In this document: positions 9,020 through 17,131 of the stretch, piece by piece
Numbering within the stretch: the first letter of the stretch is position 1
How the letters are laid out: each line of letters opens with the position of its first letter
Assembly (NCBI RefSeq): GCF_021117385.1
Contig: NZ_CP088252.1
Span: 1,798,001-1,862,000, forward strand
Direction: 5' to 3'
Length of the DNA stretch: 64,000 nucleotides
From: Frateuria soli
GTDB lineage: Bacteria; Pseudomonadota; Gammaproteobacteria; Xanthomonadales; Rhodanobacteraceae
Notes under the pieces: generated by a model
What the model saw: only the letters and a program-made list of their open reading frames with translations
Told to the model about the DNA's origin: nothing
Database searches by the model: none
Translations under genes and position numbers: made by a program

Positions 9020-9196
9020 TCAGCCGCCGCCACCGGCCGGGTTGCTCGCGCACGAGGCATGCCCGCACTCGCAGAACGGGCCTTCGGACCGATCGGTGCT
9101 GGCCGCCTCGCGGCAGTAGTCGCTGCAGTACTGCTCACCGTTGCGGACGGTGCAATCGCAGCCGGCGTGGCCGCAGCGGGTTTCGTTGTCGGACAT
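9020..9196 (-). CDS. bacterial metallothionein
   Basis: The 58-residue Cys-rich protein begins MSDNETRCGHAGCDCTV and contains eight cysteines (8, 13, 15, 24, 28, 42, 44, 49) and two histidines (10, 46). The spacing CxCxV, YCSDYC and CECGHxxC is that of the SmtA/BmtA family, which bind several zinc or cadmium ions in one cluster in the cytoplasm. The length matches Synechococcus SmtA (56 residues) and Pseudomonas metallothioneins. The flexible EAASTDRSEGP stretch corresponds to the linker that is longer in Pseudomonas forms. The ATG at 9196 is chosen because the frame upstream (to 10444) is antisense to the diguanylate cyclase. No SmtB-type repressor gene is next to it. It is easily missed because it is short. 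Confidence 0.9.
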   Translation of the reverse strand: MSDNETRCGHAGCDCTVRNGEQYCSDYCREAASTDRSEGPFCECGHASCASNPAGGGG

Positions 9197-9475
9197 GGTG
9201 GTGTCTCCATCAGGGCGGCCGTGCATGGCCGCGGAAAAAGCCCCGCGCCCCGCGCTGGCGGCCTGGCGCTCGGCACCGGCGGGGAGGCGCGGCAGGCTGG
9301 GTCCCCCAGCGTGTCGCATGCCTGGTGAAAGGGGGGAACAGGAACCGCACAGACCACATGACGGCGACCGGGCGCCTGCAGCCAGGCGACCCGCGGGCCT
9401 CCAGATTTGCGTGCCTCGGCCGATAGTCCAGCGGAGAGATTCAAGGGCGGTGCGTCCAGGAGGCGCCATGACCTC

Positions 9476-10585
9476 ATGAGCGCGACTTGCAGAGTGCTCG
9501 ATGTGCTGGGCGGCCGGGACCCGCGACGCCGGTTGCGGCTCGTGCAGTGGCTGATCGCCAGCGCCGTCTATGTCGGGGCCGCCTCGTTGCTGATCACCGG
9601 CGTGGGCCAGGGCTGGATGAACACGTCCGCGCTCCTGCTCTGGCTCGGCTTCGTCTTCGCCGTGCTGGTCGTGGGCTACGTCGCCCTGCGCAGCGGCTGG
9701 ACCGAGCGCTTCCGCGACCCCTCGGTCACGGTGTGGCAGCTTTCGATGGGGGTGATCGCCGTGAACTGGGGTTACCTGATCTGCGGCCCGATGCGCACCT
9801 CGGCGCTGTTTCCGATCATGGTGATCTTCGCCTTCGGCGCGTTCACGCTGCGCTGGCGCCAGATCGCCTGGGTGACCTTGCTGGCGGTATCCAGCCTGGT
9901 CGCGGCGGTGGCGGTGCGCACGCTCTACCCCCACTGGGTCCCGGCACAGGGCGAGGTACCGCCGCTGCGCGTGGACATCAACAACGTACTGATGCTGATC
10001 GTCGTGTTGCCGGCGCTGGCGGTGATCGCCGCGCGCCTTTCCAACCTGCGGCAGAAGCTGCGGGACCAGCGCGAGGCCCTGTCGCGTGCGCTGGCCGAGG
10101 TGGAGCGACTGGCCGTCAGCGACGAGCTCACCGGCATCGCCAACCGCCGATCCATGCGTGGCCTGCTTGAACACCATGTCGCCCTGTCGGCCCGGTACGA
10201 GACCCCGTTCTGCGTTGCCATTCTCGACATCGATCACTTCAAGGCCGTCAACGATGACCTGGGGCACGCTGCCGGGGACGAGGTGTTGAGAGCGTTCGCG
10301 CGGCGCACGTCCGAAACACTGCGCAGTTCCGACGTGCTGGGGCGCTGGGGAGGCGAGGAGTTTGTCCTGGTAATGCCGGGCGACCTCGATGCGGCCCGCC
10401 GCGTACTCGATCGCACCCGCCACGCGATCCGCAACGGCTGCCACCCGTCACGGCCCGTCACCTTTTCCGCTGGCGTCGCGCAACACCATCCCGAAGAGAG
10501 CGACGACAACTTGCTGTCACGCGCGGACCTGGCCTTGTATCAGGCCAAGCGCTGCGGCCGGAATCGCTGCGTCGAGGCCAGCTGA
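9476..10585 (+). CDS. membrane-bound diguanylate cyclase (GGDEF)
   Basis: The 369-residue protein starts with about six transmembrane helices (residues 20-190, no named sensor domain recognised). A short coiled coil (NLRQKLRDQREALSRALAEVERLAVSDELTGIANRR) joins a complete GGDEF domain. The catalytic signature RWGGEEF is intact, and an RSSD inhibitory site lies five residues before it, so it should be an active, product-inhibited enzyme making c-di-GMP from two GTP. The start is ATG 9476; AGGAGG (9458-9463) lies 12 bases upstream. A second ATG at 9468 is at 4-base spacing but reads only three codons before a TGA that overlaps the real start. No EAL domain is present. Confidence 0.92.
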   Translation: MSATCRVLDVLGGRDPRRRLRLVQWLIASAVYVGAASLLITGVGQGWMNTSALLLWLGFVFAVLVVGYVALRSGWTERFRDPSVTVWQLSMGVIAVNWGYLICGPMRTSALFPIMVIFAFGAFTLRWRQIAWVTLLAVSSLVAAVAVRTLYPHWVPAQGEVPPLRVDINNVLMLIVVLPALAVIAARLSNLRQKLRDQREALSRALAEVERLAVSDELTGIANRRSMRGLLEHHVALSARYETPFCVAILDIDHFKAVNDDLGHAAGDEVLRAFARRTSETLRSSDVLGRWGGEEFVLVMPGDLDAARRVLDRTRHAIRNGCHPSRPVTFSAGVAQHHPEESDDNLLSRADLALYQAKRCGRNRCVEAS

Positions 10586-10827
10586 TCCAGCCGGCCTGAG
10601 GCCTCGAATGCCTTCTTCTCCGCGACGGGCCCCGCAAGCGGGTCTGTACGGCGCTGGATTTGCCGAAGCCAGCGCCGGCGGCCACGGACTGGAAGGTCCT
10701 GCCTCAATTGGCCGCTGCACAGTCCACTCCGGGCAGGTTGTCCTCACCCGCAAGGCAACCATCACGCCCGGGATGGCTCCAGAGCACTAAGATCTCCGGA
10801 TCTTTCGAAGCCCGGGGAAACGTGCAG

Positions 10828-12048
10828 ATGATCAAGCTGGCCATCGGGGTCTCTCTTGCAGCGCTTCTGGCAAGCGCCGCCCATGCGCAGACCAACGCGG
10901 GAGAACAGGAAGCCGATCCCGGCCTCCCCTTCACCCTGACCAAAGTGGCGAGCTTCGACCTGCCCTGGCGCATCGCCTTCCTGCCCGATGGGCGGATGCT
11001 GGTGACCGAAAAGGTCGGACGCGTCGACCTGGTCACTCCGCAAGGCGCGAAGACCCGAATCGCGGGTGTTCCACCGAGCTACGTCGAAGGCCAGAACGGC
11101 ATGCTGGGCGTCTTCCTCTCGCCCCATTACGCCACCGACCACAACGTCTATCTCACCTACGTCGCCCCGGGCGACTATGGCGGTGGCCTGGCGCTGGGCC
11201 GCGGGCGGCTGGTGCTGGATGGCGATCAGCCGCGACTGGACGGTTTCAAGGTGCTGTGGCGCCAGATGCCTGCCGGCAAGGGCGGCCAGGCCGGCGCCCA
11301 GATCGCGTTCTCGCCGGATGGCAAGTATCTCTTCCTCACGGTGGGCGATCGCCAGCGCTTCACGCCCGCACAGGATCCCGACCAGCCGGAAGGCAAGATC
11401 CTGCGGCTGACGCTGGACGGCAAACCCGCACCGGGCAACCCGTGGGCAGGCAAGACCGGCGCCCGCACCATTCCGCTGATCGACCCGGCGGAAGATACCG
11501 AGAAGGCCAAGACCGCGCCGGTGGTCAGCACCTATACGTTCCCCGGGCCCAACCTGACGCCGGCCGAAACCTGGGCCACCGGCTTCCGCACACCGTATGG
11601 ACTCGCCTTCGCGCCCGACGGCCGGCTGTGGGAGCTCGAGCATGGCCCGCGCGGCGGCGACGAACTCAATCTCATCCAGCCTGGCAAGAACTACGGCTGG
11701 CCACTGGTCTCCTATGGCGTGAACTACAACGGCGTGCCCATTCCCAGTCCCGACACGCGCCCTGACCTCGTCAAGCCGGTGATCTACTGGGTGCCGGTGA
11801 TCGCGCCGGGCAACCTCATGTTCTACAAGGGCAACGCTTTCCCGCAATGGAAGGGAAGCGCCCTGATCAGCGGCCTTGCCAGCGAAGCGATCGTGCGCGT
11901 CACCTTCGACGGCAAGGGCGGCGCGAAAGCGGTCCAACGCTGGAACATCGGCAAACGCGTCCGCGATATCGAAGAAGCACCGGACGGCTCGCTCTGGATG
12001 CTGGAAGACGCCGCGCCGGGTGGCCTGTACCACCTCATGCCGAAATAG
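10828..12048 (+). CDS. PQQ-dependent aldose sugar dehydrogenase, periplasmic
   Basis: The 406-residue protein begins with a signal peptide (MIKLAIGVSLAALLASAAHAQ). The rest is a six-bladed beta-propeller of the soluble glucose dehydrogenase / YliI (Asd) family, which oxidises aldose sugars in the periplasm using PQQ. Typical segments are LPWRIAFLPDGRMLVTEKVGRV, GQNGMLGVFLSPHYATDHNVYLTY, TWATGFRTPYGLAFAPDGRLWELEHGPRGGDELNLIQPGKNYGWPLVSYGVNYNG and the C-terminal GSLWMLEDAAPGGLYHL. The start is ATG 10828 with GGGGAA eight bases before it. No PQQ biosynthesis genes are in the window, so cofactor supply is unknown. The gene appears to be transcribed alone. Confidence 0.93.
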   Translation: MIKLAIGVSLAALLASAAHAQTNAGEQEADPGLPFTLTKVASFDLPWRIAFLPDGRMLVTEKVGRVDLVTPQGAKTRIAGVPPSYVEGQNGMLGVFLSPHYATDHNVYLTYVAPGDYGGGLALGRGRLVLDGDQPRLDGFKVLWRQMPAGKGGQAGAQIAFSPDGKYLFLTVGDRQRFTPAQDPDQPEGKILRLTLDGKPAPGNPWAGKTGARTIPLIDPAEDTEKAKTAPVVSTYTFPGPNLTPAETWATGFRTPYGLAFAPDGRLWELEHGPRGGDELNLIQPGKNYGWPLVSYGVNYNGVPIPSPDTRPDLVKPVIYWVPVIAPGNLMFYKGNAFPQWKGSALISGLASEAIVRVTFDGKGGAKAVQRWNIGKRVRDIEEAPDGSLWMLEDAAPGGLYHLMPK

Positions 12049-12111
12049 GCCGGCAACTCGGGTAGGCTCTCGGACCCGAACCTGCCCCCTTTCAGAGCGG
12101 AACCGACGACG

Positions 12112-12366
12112 ATGGCCGAGCGCGAGTTCGACAACTACCTTGCCCGCTCCGGGGCCACCCTGGAGGGCTCGCGCTACTCCGCATGGCTCGCCGTCACGCC
12201 GCGCCGCCACGGCTTCCCGGTGTACTACACCATCTGCGAGAACCGCAGCTTCCGCGACAGGGACACCGCCGAGGCCGCCGCCGCCAAGGCACTGGCCGAC
12301 ATGACGGGACTGGAGGAGGACGGCACGCCGATCTTCCCGGAGGACTACACCGGCTTCGACTACTAG
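12112..12366 (+). CDS. small conserved-looking hypothetical protein
   Basis: The 84-residue acidic protein (MAEREFDNYLARSGATLEGSRYSAWLAV...FPEDYTGFDY) has an ATG start 63 bases after the sugar dehydrogenase stop. Strong codon-position GC bias and a globular composition support it as a real gene. I do not recognise a family. It could be co-transcribed with the dehydrogenase. A strong hairpin at 12538 may end the transcript. Confidence 0.6.
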   Translation: MAEREFDNYLARSGATLEGSRYSAWLAVTPRRHGFPVYYTICENRSFRDRDTAEAAAAKALADMTGLEEDGTPIFPEDYTGFDY

Positions 12367-12537
12367 CTGCGCTGGCGGACGATGTCCGCCCTCGGCGCGG
12401 ACGAACCCCAATGCATCGCCCTCTTCCATCGGCGGCTGCTTCGGGCACGCCACCGACGCGCAACTTCTTCCAGCCAGGCAAAGCCGGGATCGGGTTCGAC
12501 CTTGCGGTGAACCCTGCCCCTGTCTCCAATCGACGCG

Positions 12538-12565
12538 GGCACGGGCGCCGCGGGGCGCCCGTGCC
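12538..12565. terminator. perfect 12-bp hairpin between convergent genes
   Basis: GGCACGGGCGCC (12538-12549), a GCGG loop and GGCGCCCGTGCC (12554-12565) form a very stable stem. It lies between the convergent small gene (ending 12366) and the AhpD-like gene (ending 12583). There is no T tract on either side, so it may act as a weak bidirectional terminator or as an mRNA 3'-end stabiliser. Confidence 0.45.
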
Positions 12566-12582
12566 GCGATCTCGCGAGGAGC

Positions 12583-13119
12583 TCACGCCGCCTTGGGGAA
12601 ATCCAGCGTGGTGTCGTTGATGCGGTTGACCATGTTGGTCAACAGGATCGCGCTGACCACCAGCGGGATCTCCACCAGCTGGCGATCGCTGAAGCCGGCG
12701 GCCTTCAGCGCGTCGACCGCGGCGGCGTCGAGCGTGCCGCGCTGCTGCACCAGGTGCAGCGCGAACTTCACCAGCGCATCGATACGCGCATCCTCCGCGA
12801 ACGCGCCGGCGCGCAGTGCGCGCGTCTGCTCCGCCGTGTAGCCGGCGAGCTTGCCGGTCATGGTGTGCGCGGCCACGCAGTAGTCACAGCCCGTCGCTTC
12901 GCTCACAGCGAGGTTGATCGCTTCCTGCTCGCGCTTCGACAGCGAGCTCTTCGCCAGCGTGGCGCCGGTGCCGAGCACGTGGGCGAGCACGGCCGGCGCA
13001 TTGCTGCCGATCGTGGCGTAGACATTCGGCAGCATGCCGATGCTGCGCTTGATGGTGTCGAACAGCGCGGTGGTCTCCTGGTCGGCCTGATCGTGGGCGA
13101 GAGTGTGCAGACGGGTCAT
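12583..13119 (-). CDS. AhpD-like carboxymuconolactone decarboxylase family protein
   Basis: The 178-residue helical protein carries the AhpD-type redox motif E74-x3-C78-DY-C81-x3-H85 (SEATGCDYCVAAH). Members are peroxidases or disulfide reductases acting with thioredoxin-like partners in the cytoplasm. The ATG at 13119 fits the family; the frame is open to 13659 only because it is antisense to the AraC gene. The divergent AraC-family regulator (start 13253) shares its promoter region and is the likely controller, a common pairing for AhpD-like genes that respond to organic peroxides or quinones. The substrate is not known. Confidence 0.92.
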   Translation of the reverse strand: MTRLHTLAHDQADQETTALFDTIKRSIGMLPNVYATIGSNAPAVLAHVLGTGATLAKSSLSKREQEAINLAVSEATGCDYCVAAHTMTGKLAGYTAEQTRALRAGAFAEDARIDALVKFALHLVQQRGTLDAAAVDALKAAGFSDRQLVEIPLVVSAILLTNMVNRINDTTLDFPKAA

Positions 13120-13252
13120 GGCGGTTGCTCCTGTGAAAGAAAGAGCCGGCGTTGCCGTGGGCATCGGCCGGTGGAGACAATGCTGCGCGTCGCGCCGCTG
13201 CCCTCGTGTTCCGCGCGTCTCGACTTTGGTTTCGTTCGTCTCGAGGTGACCG

Positions 13253-14188
13253 ATGGACAGTCTGAGTGTGCTGGTGGCCTCGATGGGTCTGCGCGGACGG
13301 CTGGACCTGCTGTGCCGCTTCGCGGGCGCATGGTCGGTGCCACATCCGGAGGCGCCGCCCGGCCAGGTGCCGTACCACGTGGTGCTGGCTGGCGTGGGCG
13401 TGCTGGAAGTGGGCCGCGAGCGGCGCCCGTTCGTGGCCGGCGACCTGGTGCTGTTTCCACGCGGCACCGCGCACACCATGCGCCACGCGGATGGCGCCAC
13501 CCTGGCGTTTGCCGAGATGCGACGACCGCTGGGCCGCCTGGTCGAGGTGGCGAGCGATGCGCGGCACAGCGATTTCGACGTGCTCTGCGGCACCTTCGAG
13601 CTGGGCCAACACCACGCGCTGCTGTTGCGCGCACTGCCCGAAGTCGTGCACCTGCACACGCAGGACCGCGACGACTACGCCGGCCTGCAGGCGCTGATGC
13701 GAAGCATGCGCCACGAGAGCCTGCAGGCCGCGCCCGGTGGGGATGCAGTAATCGCACATCTGTCCGCCGCGCTGTTCATCCTGGTGGTGCGCACCCTGAT
13801 GGACCAGGGCGACCTGCAACAGGGCCTGCTCGCCCTGCTGATGGATGCGCGCGTGGCACCCGCGCTGGCCGCCGTGATCGCCGCACCGGCCGAGCCATGG
13901 ACGCTGGAGCGGCTGGCCGGCGTCAGTCGCATGTCGCGCGCCAGCTTCGCGCGGCACTTTGCCGGGCTGTCGCCGGTCACGCCGATGGACGTGGTCACCG
14001 CGCTGCGCATGGACCTCGCCGCGCGCCTGCTGCGCGAGACGCCGCGCTCGATCGAGTCGATCGGCGAAGCCTGCGGCTACACCGCGCGCGCGGCATTCGG
14101 GCAGGCCTTCAAGCGCGTGCACGGCACCAGCCCCGCGGCGTTCCGCCGCCAGGCCGGCGAGACGGCGAGCGCGACGGAGCCGACCTGA
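13253..14188 (+). CDS. AraC family transcriptional regulator (cupin_6 type)
   Basis: The 311-residue protein has an N-terminal cupin domain (VPYHVVLAGVGVLEVGRERRPFVAGDLVLFPRGTAHTM) of the AraC_binding_2/cupin_6 kind. Its C-terminal double HTH (about residues 215-305) contains ERLAGVSRMSRASFARHFAGLSPVTPMDVVTALRMDLAARLLRETPRSIESIGEACGYTARAAFGQAFKRVHGTSPAAFR. It is divergent from the AhpD-like gene, which it probably regulates. A truncated, frameshifted copy of its 3' half lies 5 kb away at 18778-19227. It is followed by the first PNGase A gene, but that gene has its own promoter-like sequence. Confidence 0.95.
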   Translation: MDSLSVLVASMGLRGRLDLLCRFAGAWSVPHPEAPPGQVPYHVVLAGVGVLEVGRERRPFVAGDLVLFPRGTAHTMRHADGATLAFAEMRRPLGRLVEVASDARHSDFDVLCGTFELGQHHALLLRALPEVVHLHTQDRDDYAGLQALMRSMRHESLQAAPGGDAVIAHLSAALFILVVRTLMDQGDLQQGLLALLMDARVAPALAAVIAAPAEPWTLERLAGVSRMSRASFARHFAGLSPVTPMDVVTALRMDLAARLLRETPRSIESIGEACGYTARAAFGQAFKRVHGTSPAAFRRQAGETASATEPT

Positions 14189-14230
14189 AAGTTCACTCCG
14201 ACCGGAATTCTGCTGACCCGGTTTTGCTCG

Positions 14231-14271
14231 TTGACCAGGATCAACACGCCCGCGGCATCAGGGGCTAGAAG
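14231..14271 (+). promoter_or_regulatory. FNR/Anr-type box and -10 element upstream of the first PNGase A gene
   Basis: TTGACCAGGATCAA (14231-14244) differs by one base from the FNR/Anr consensus TTGAT-N4-ATCAA. A -10-like TAGAAG (14266-14271) starts 28.5 bases from the box centre, which would place the box near -41 as in class II FNR promoters. The same arrangement precedes the second PNGase A gene. Confidence 0.55.
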
Positions 14272-14313
14272 AGGCGAACCGTCCCGTTGGACCCCTGTCA
14301 GCGGAGAGCCGTC

Positions 14314-16134
14314 ATGCGGATTTCCTCCTCCCCCACGTCTGGCCGTGGCGCCCTCGCCTCGGCGCTTGCCTTTCCCGCGCTGCTGGCCATGGGCGTGACC
14401 GCTCGGGCCGAGACTGCTCCGCCCTTGCCGGTTCCGCCCACGCCGGTGGAGACCATCGAGCCGCACGTACCGATCGCAGCGGGACAACCGTGCATCGTCC
14501 AGCTCATTCGCAACCGGCTGTTCCCCCAGCAGGACCTGGGCGCAGGCCCGCCGATCGATGCGAGCTTCACTTTCATGCCGCCACCGGCGTGTCCACGCCC
14601 GTGGTCGAAGGTCATCCTCAAGGTCGACATCACGAGCATGCGGTGGGCCATCGTCGACACGCTCGGCCTCAACCTCGGCGGGATCACGCTGTTCCGTGGC
14701 GGTCAGCCCCGCTACCGCGGCGTCTGGCGCTGGCACGTCGAACGCGACCTCACCGACTACAGCGCGCTGTTCGGCTCGCCGCACAACGGGCGCATGTGGA
14801 CGATCACCAACGAGGATGCCCGGGACTACAGCTCGCGCGACCTCGCCTTCGCCGGCACCGCCACCCTGGCGTTCTATCCGGCGACCGCCCGGACGCCGGC
14901 ACCGCGCGTGCCCGATGCGGTCGTCCCGATCAACGGGCAAACCGCCCGCTACCTGCCGCACAACATCGTGCGGGCCTACCTGGACGTGAACAACGAGCAA
15001 CCCTGGTGGTTCACCTGCGTACCGGACAGGCTGGCCGAGCGCTTCCCGCTGTACGACATGTACGCGCCCGGCGAGAAGCCCCATGAAGGCTTCTCCCCGG
15101 CCATCCAGGGCTGCGGCGGGACCAGCTTCCGCGAAATGGCGGTCGCCGTGGACGGCACGCCCGCGGGCATCGCCCCGGTATTCCCGAGGATTTCCCCGGA
15201 TGTGAGCGAATTCCTGCGCAACAGCATCAACGCCCCGGCCCCGTCGATGCAGCAGCTCGATTTCGTGCCTTACCGCGTGGACCTGACGCCGTTCGCAGCC
15301 ATCCTCAACGAGGCCGGCCCACACCACGTCAGCACGCCAGGAGCGCTGCTGCTGTATCTGGACCGAGGGCGTGCACACGTGACCGGTGCGGTCACCACCA
15401 ATACGCTGATCGGCGCCGCCGGCCTCCCCAGATGGACCAGCACACTTTCGCGCACGGACGAGACCACGCGCGGAAAGATCGTGACGCATCAGGGCCGAGA
15501 CTTCGAGATCCGCGGCTTCGTCAACACCTCGCGCGGACGGGTCGAGACGCGCCTGACCCAGTCCAGCCGCTTTGCCAACACGCAAACCTTCCATGTGGAA
15601 GGCCCGCTCGAGATCACCATGCCGGGGGGCGTGGACAAGCTCTACGAGCAGGGCATCGACATGAGCAGCACCACCGAGCGCACCGTTCGCCGCTGGATCG
15701 GCAGCAGGCTGGTCAGCCGCGACCACGTGAGCCTGAGCTATCCGCTTCAACTAGGCTACCGGCTGGCCGGCACGCTGACTCCCGAGGAGGACTGGAGCAG
15801 CGTCATCAAGGACGGCACCGTGGCGGCCCGGCAGCACCTGCTGCAGGACACCGATGCCTACAAAGCTGGTCTGGGCCACTACGTCACGCATCTTCGCCGG
15901 AACTTCGTCGGCAGCCGTACGCGCACCCTTGACCGTCCGGACAGCGACTGGTCCAGCGTCGCCAGCCACCAGTACACCGACAACTTCGGCAGTTGCTACC
16001 GCGCCGACATCACCACCCTCAACGGCGGCGTGCAATCGTTCACCCACGGCACCGGATGCCCGGGGAACAGTAACTACGTGCGGTGGTTTGCGCATCCGGA
16101 TGGTTCGGCGAACAGTCTCGGGTGGTGGCATTAG
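14314..16134 (+). CDS. secreted PNGase A-like protein (peptide-N4-asparagine amidase A family), copy 1
   Basis: The 606-residue protein has a signal peptide (MRISSSPTSGRGALASALAFPALLAMGVTARA). The mature part resembles plant and fungal peptide:N-glycanase A: a Cys-containing first strand (GQPCIVQLIRNRLF), YMPP-like FMPPPACPRPWSKVILKVDIT, LNLGGITLFRGGQPRYRGVWRWHVERDLTDYSALF, LAFYPA, and LPHNIVRAYLDVNNEQPWWF. The C-terminal half has a conserved DNFGSCYRAD and ends VRWFAHPDGSANSLGWWH. Family enzymes remove N-glycans from glycopeptides; activity of this bacterial branch is inferred. The start is ATG 14314 after GCGGAG, preferred over TTG 14287. A second copy at 24407 is similar over its whole length. 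Both are preceded by FNR-like boxes. Confidence 0.85.
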   Translation: MRISSSPTSGRGALASALAFPALLAMGVTARAETAPPLPVPPTPVETIEPHVPIAAGQPCIVQLIRNRLFPQQDLGAGPPIDASFTFMPPPACPRPWSKVILKVDITSMRWAIVDTLGLNLGGITLFRGGQPRYRGVWRWHVERDLTDYSALFGSPHNGRMWTITNEDARDYSSRDLAFAGTATLAFYPATARTPAPRVPDAVVPINGQTARYLPHNIVRAYLDVNNEQPWWFTCVPDRLAERFPLYDMYAPGEKPHEGFSPAIQGCGGTSFREMAVAVDGTPAGIAPVFPRISPDVSEFLRNSINAPAPSMQQLDFVPYRVDLTPFAAILNEAGPHHVSTPGALLLYLDRGRAHVTGAVTTNTLIGAAGLPRWTSTLSRTDETTRGKIVTHQGRDFEIRGFVNTSRGRVETRLTQSSRFANTQTFHVEGPLEITMPGGVDKLYEQGIDMSSTTERTVRRWIGSRLVSRDHVSLSYPLQLGYRLAGTLTPEEDWSSVIKDGTVAARQHLLQDTDAYKAGLGHYVTHLRRNFVGSRTRTLDRPDSDWSSVASHQYTDNFGSCYRADITTLNGGVQSFTHGTGCPGNSNYVRWFAHPDGSANSLGWWH

Positions 16135-16311
16135 CTGCCGCCGGACCCGGCCTGCGGGAGCCCACCCGTGGGCGAAAGACCCCTTACGCAGCGGCCGCAA
16201 GTACCCCCGGGCGGGTCCCTCAGCGCGGATAAGGGCCACATCGATGGCTCACATGCCCCCGACCTCGAATCGCGCAGGCTGGGTCGCGGTAACGAGCGGG
16301 AGGTGAGCCTG

Positions 16312-16821
16312 GTGAATATCCGAACACGTGCAACTGCGGACGGCAGCCGGCCCGTCATCAGGGCCCTGGCGACCGGCGGCGCCGCGGGCCTCGCTTCCGC
16401 GGCAGCCCTGGCACTTCTGGCCAGAGCCGAAGGCAAGGGGGCCCTGCAGCCCATCAACGCGACGAGCCACTGGCTCCATGGCGACCAGGCCGCCGAGTGC
16501 GACCGACTCGATGCCCGGCACACATTGACCGGCCTGCTGACCCACTACGCATCAGCCGTGTTCTGGGCACTGCCCTTCGAGTTCTGGCGGGCCCGCCGCC
16601 GGCCATCCACGGCCGGCGGGCTCCTCTTGGGCGCGGCCCTCACCTCCGCAACCGCCGCGGCTGTCGACTACGGCATCACGCCCAGACGCCTCACCCCAGG
16701 CTGGGAACTCGTGCTCGGCAAACGCTCCCTGGCGATAACCTACGGCGCGCTGGCACTGGGCCTGGCCGCCGGTGCGAGCCTGGCCCAGCCGCGGACGGCG
16801 CGTCGGGCGAAAACCTGCTGA
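16312..16821 (+). CDS. small integral membrane protein, unknown function
   Basis: The protein has about 169 residues from GTG 16312, chosen because GGGAGG (16298-16303) lies eight bases upstream. GTG 16303 is a near alternative. Four hydrophobic segments are visible (ALATGGAAGLASAAALALLA, HYASAVFWALPFEFW, GGLLLGAALTSATAAAVDYG, LAITYGALALGLAAGASLA). Conserved-looking polar motifs are HWLHGDQAAECDRLDARHTLTGLLTHYASAVFW and DYGITPRRLTPGWE. Similar proteins occur in related proteobacteria as uncharacterised inner-membrane proteins; I know no function. The REP-like sequence at 16153-16175 lies upstream. Confidence 0.7.
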   Translation: MNIRTRATADGSRPVIRALATGGAAGLASAAALALLARAEGKGALQPINATSHWLHGDQAAECDRLDARHTLTGLLTHYASAVFWALPFEFWRARRRPSTAGGLLLGAALTSATAAAVDYGITPRRLTPGWELVLGKRSLAITYGALALGLAAGASLAQPRTARRAKTC

Positions 16822-17131
16822 TCAACAAAGAGGTCAGGTTCGTTTGCCGACCCGAGAAAGACGAAAACAAGGCCGTCCATAAGGGGCTCTGGTCCCGCTA
16901 CTTCCAAGAAGCCGTTTCCGGTTTTGCGACAAGGCTGCTGCCCGTTCTGCGCGCGCCCCGTCGATGCGGCGAGTCGCGCCGCTTCCTCCATTGATCTATC
17001 CTCGCGCCTGGCGTCGCAAGCCGCCTCCGGGTCCGCGGAAAGGGTTCAACCCACTTGTCGGTCGCTTGCCACCATCAACCTTTGTGCAGCCGGGATTGCG
17101 GACCTTCGGCATTCGATGCATGGAGGTTGTC
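16822..17131. other. 310-base intergenic region with a dispersed AGGTTCRTTT motif
   Basis: It contains GAGGTCAGGTTCGTTTGCC at 16834, a motif that recurs in variant form at about 21797, 24155 and 28553. No gene is recognised. The last part is the leader of the ankyrin gene. Confidence 0.4.

Noticed and set aside
6062-9426. Long plus-strand frames (699 and 752 residues)
   Set aside because: They run opposite the TerC and HWE kinase genes and resemble low-complexity GC-bias translations.
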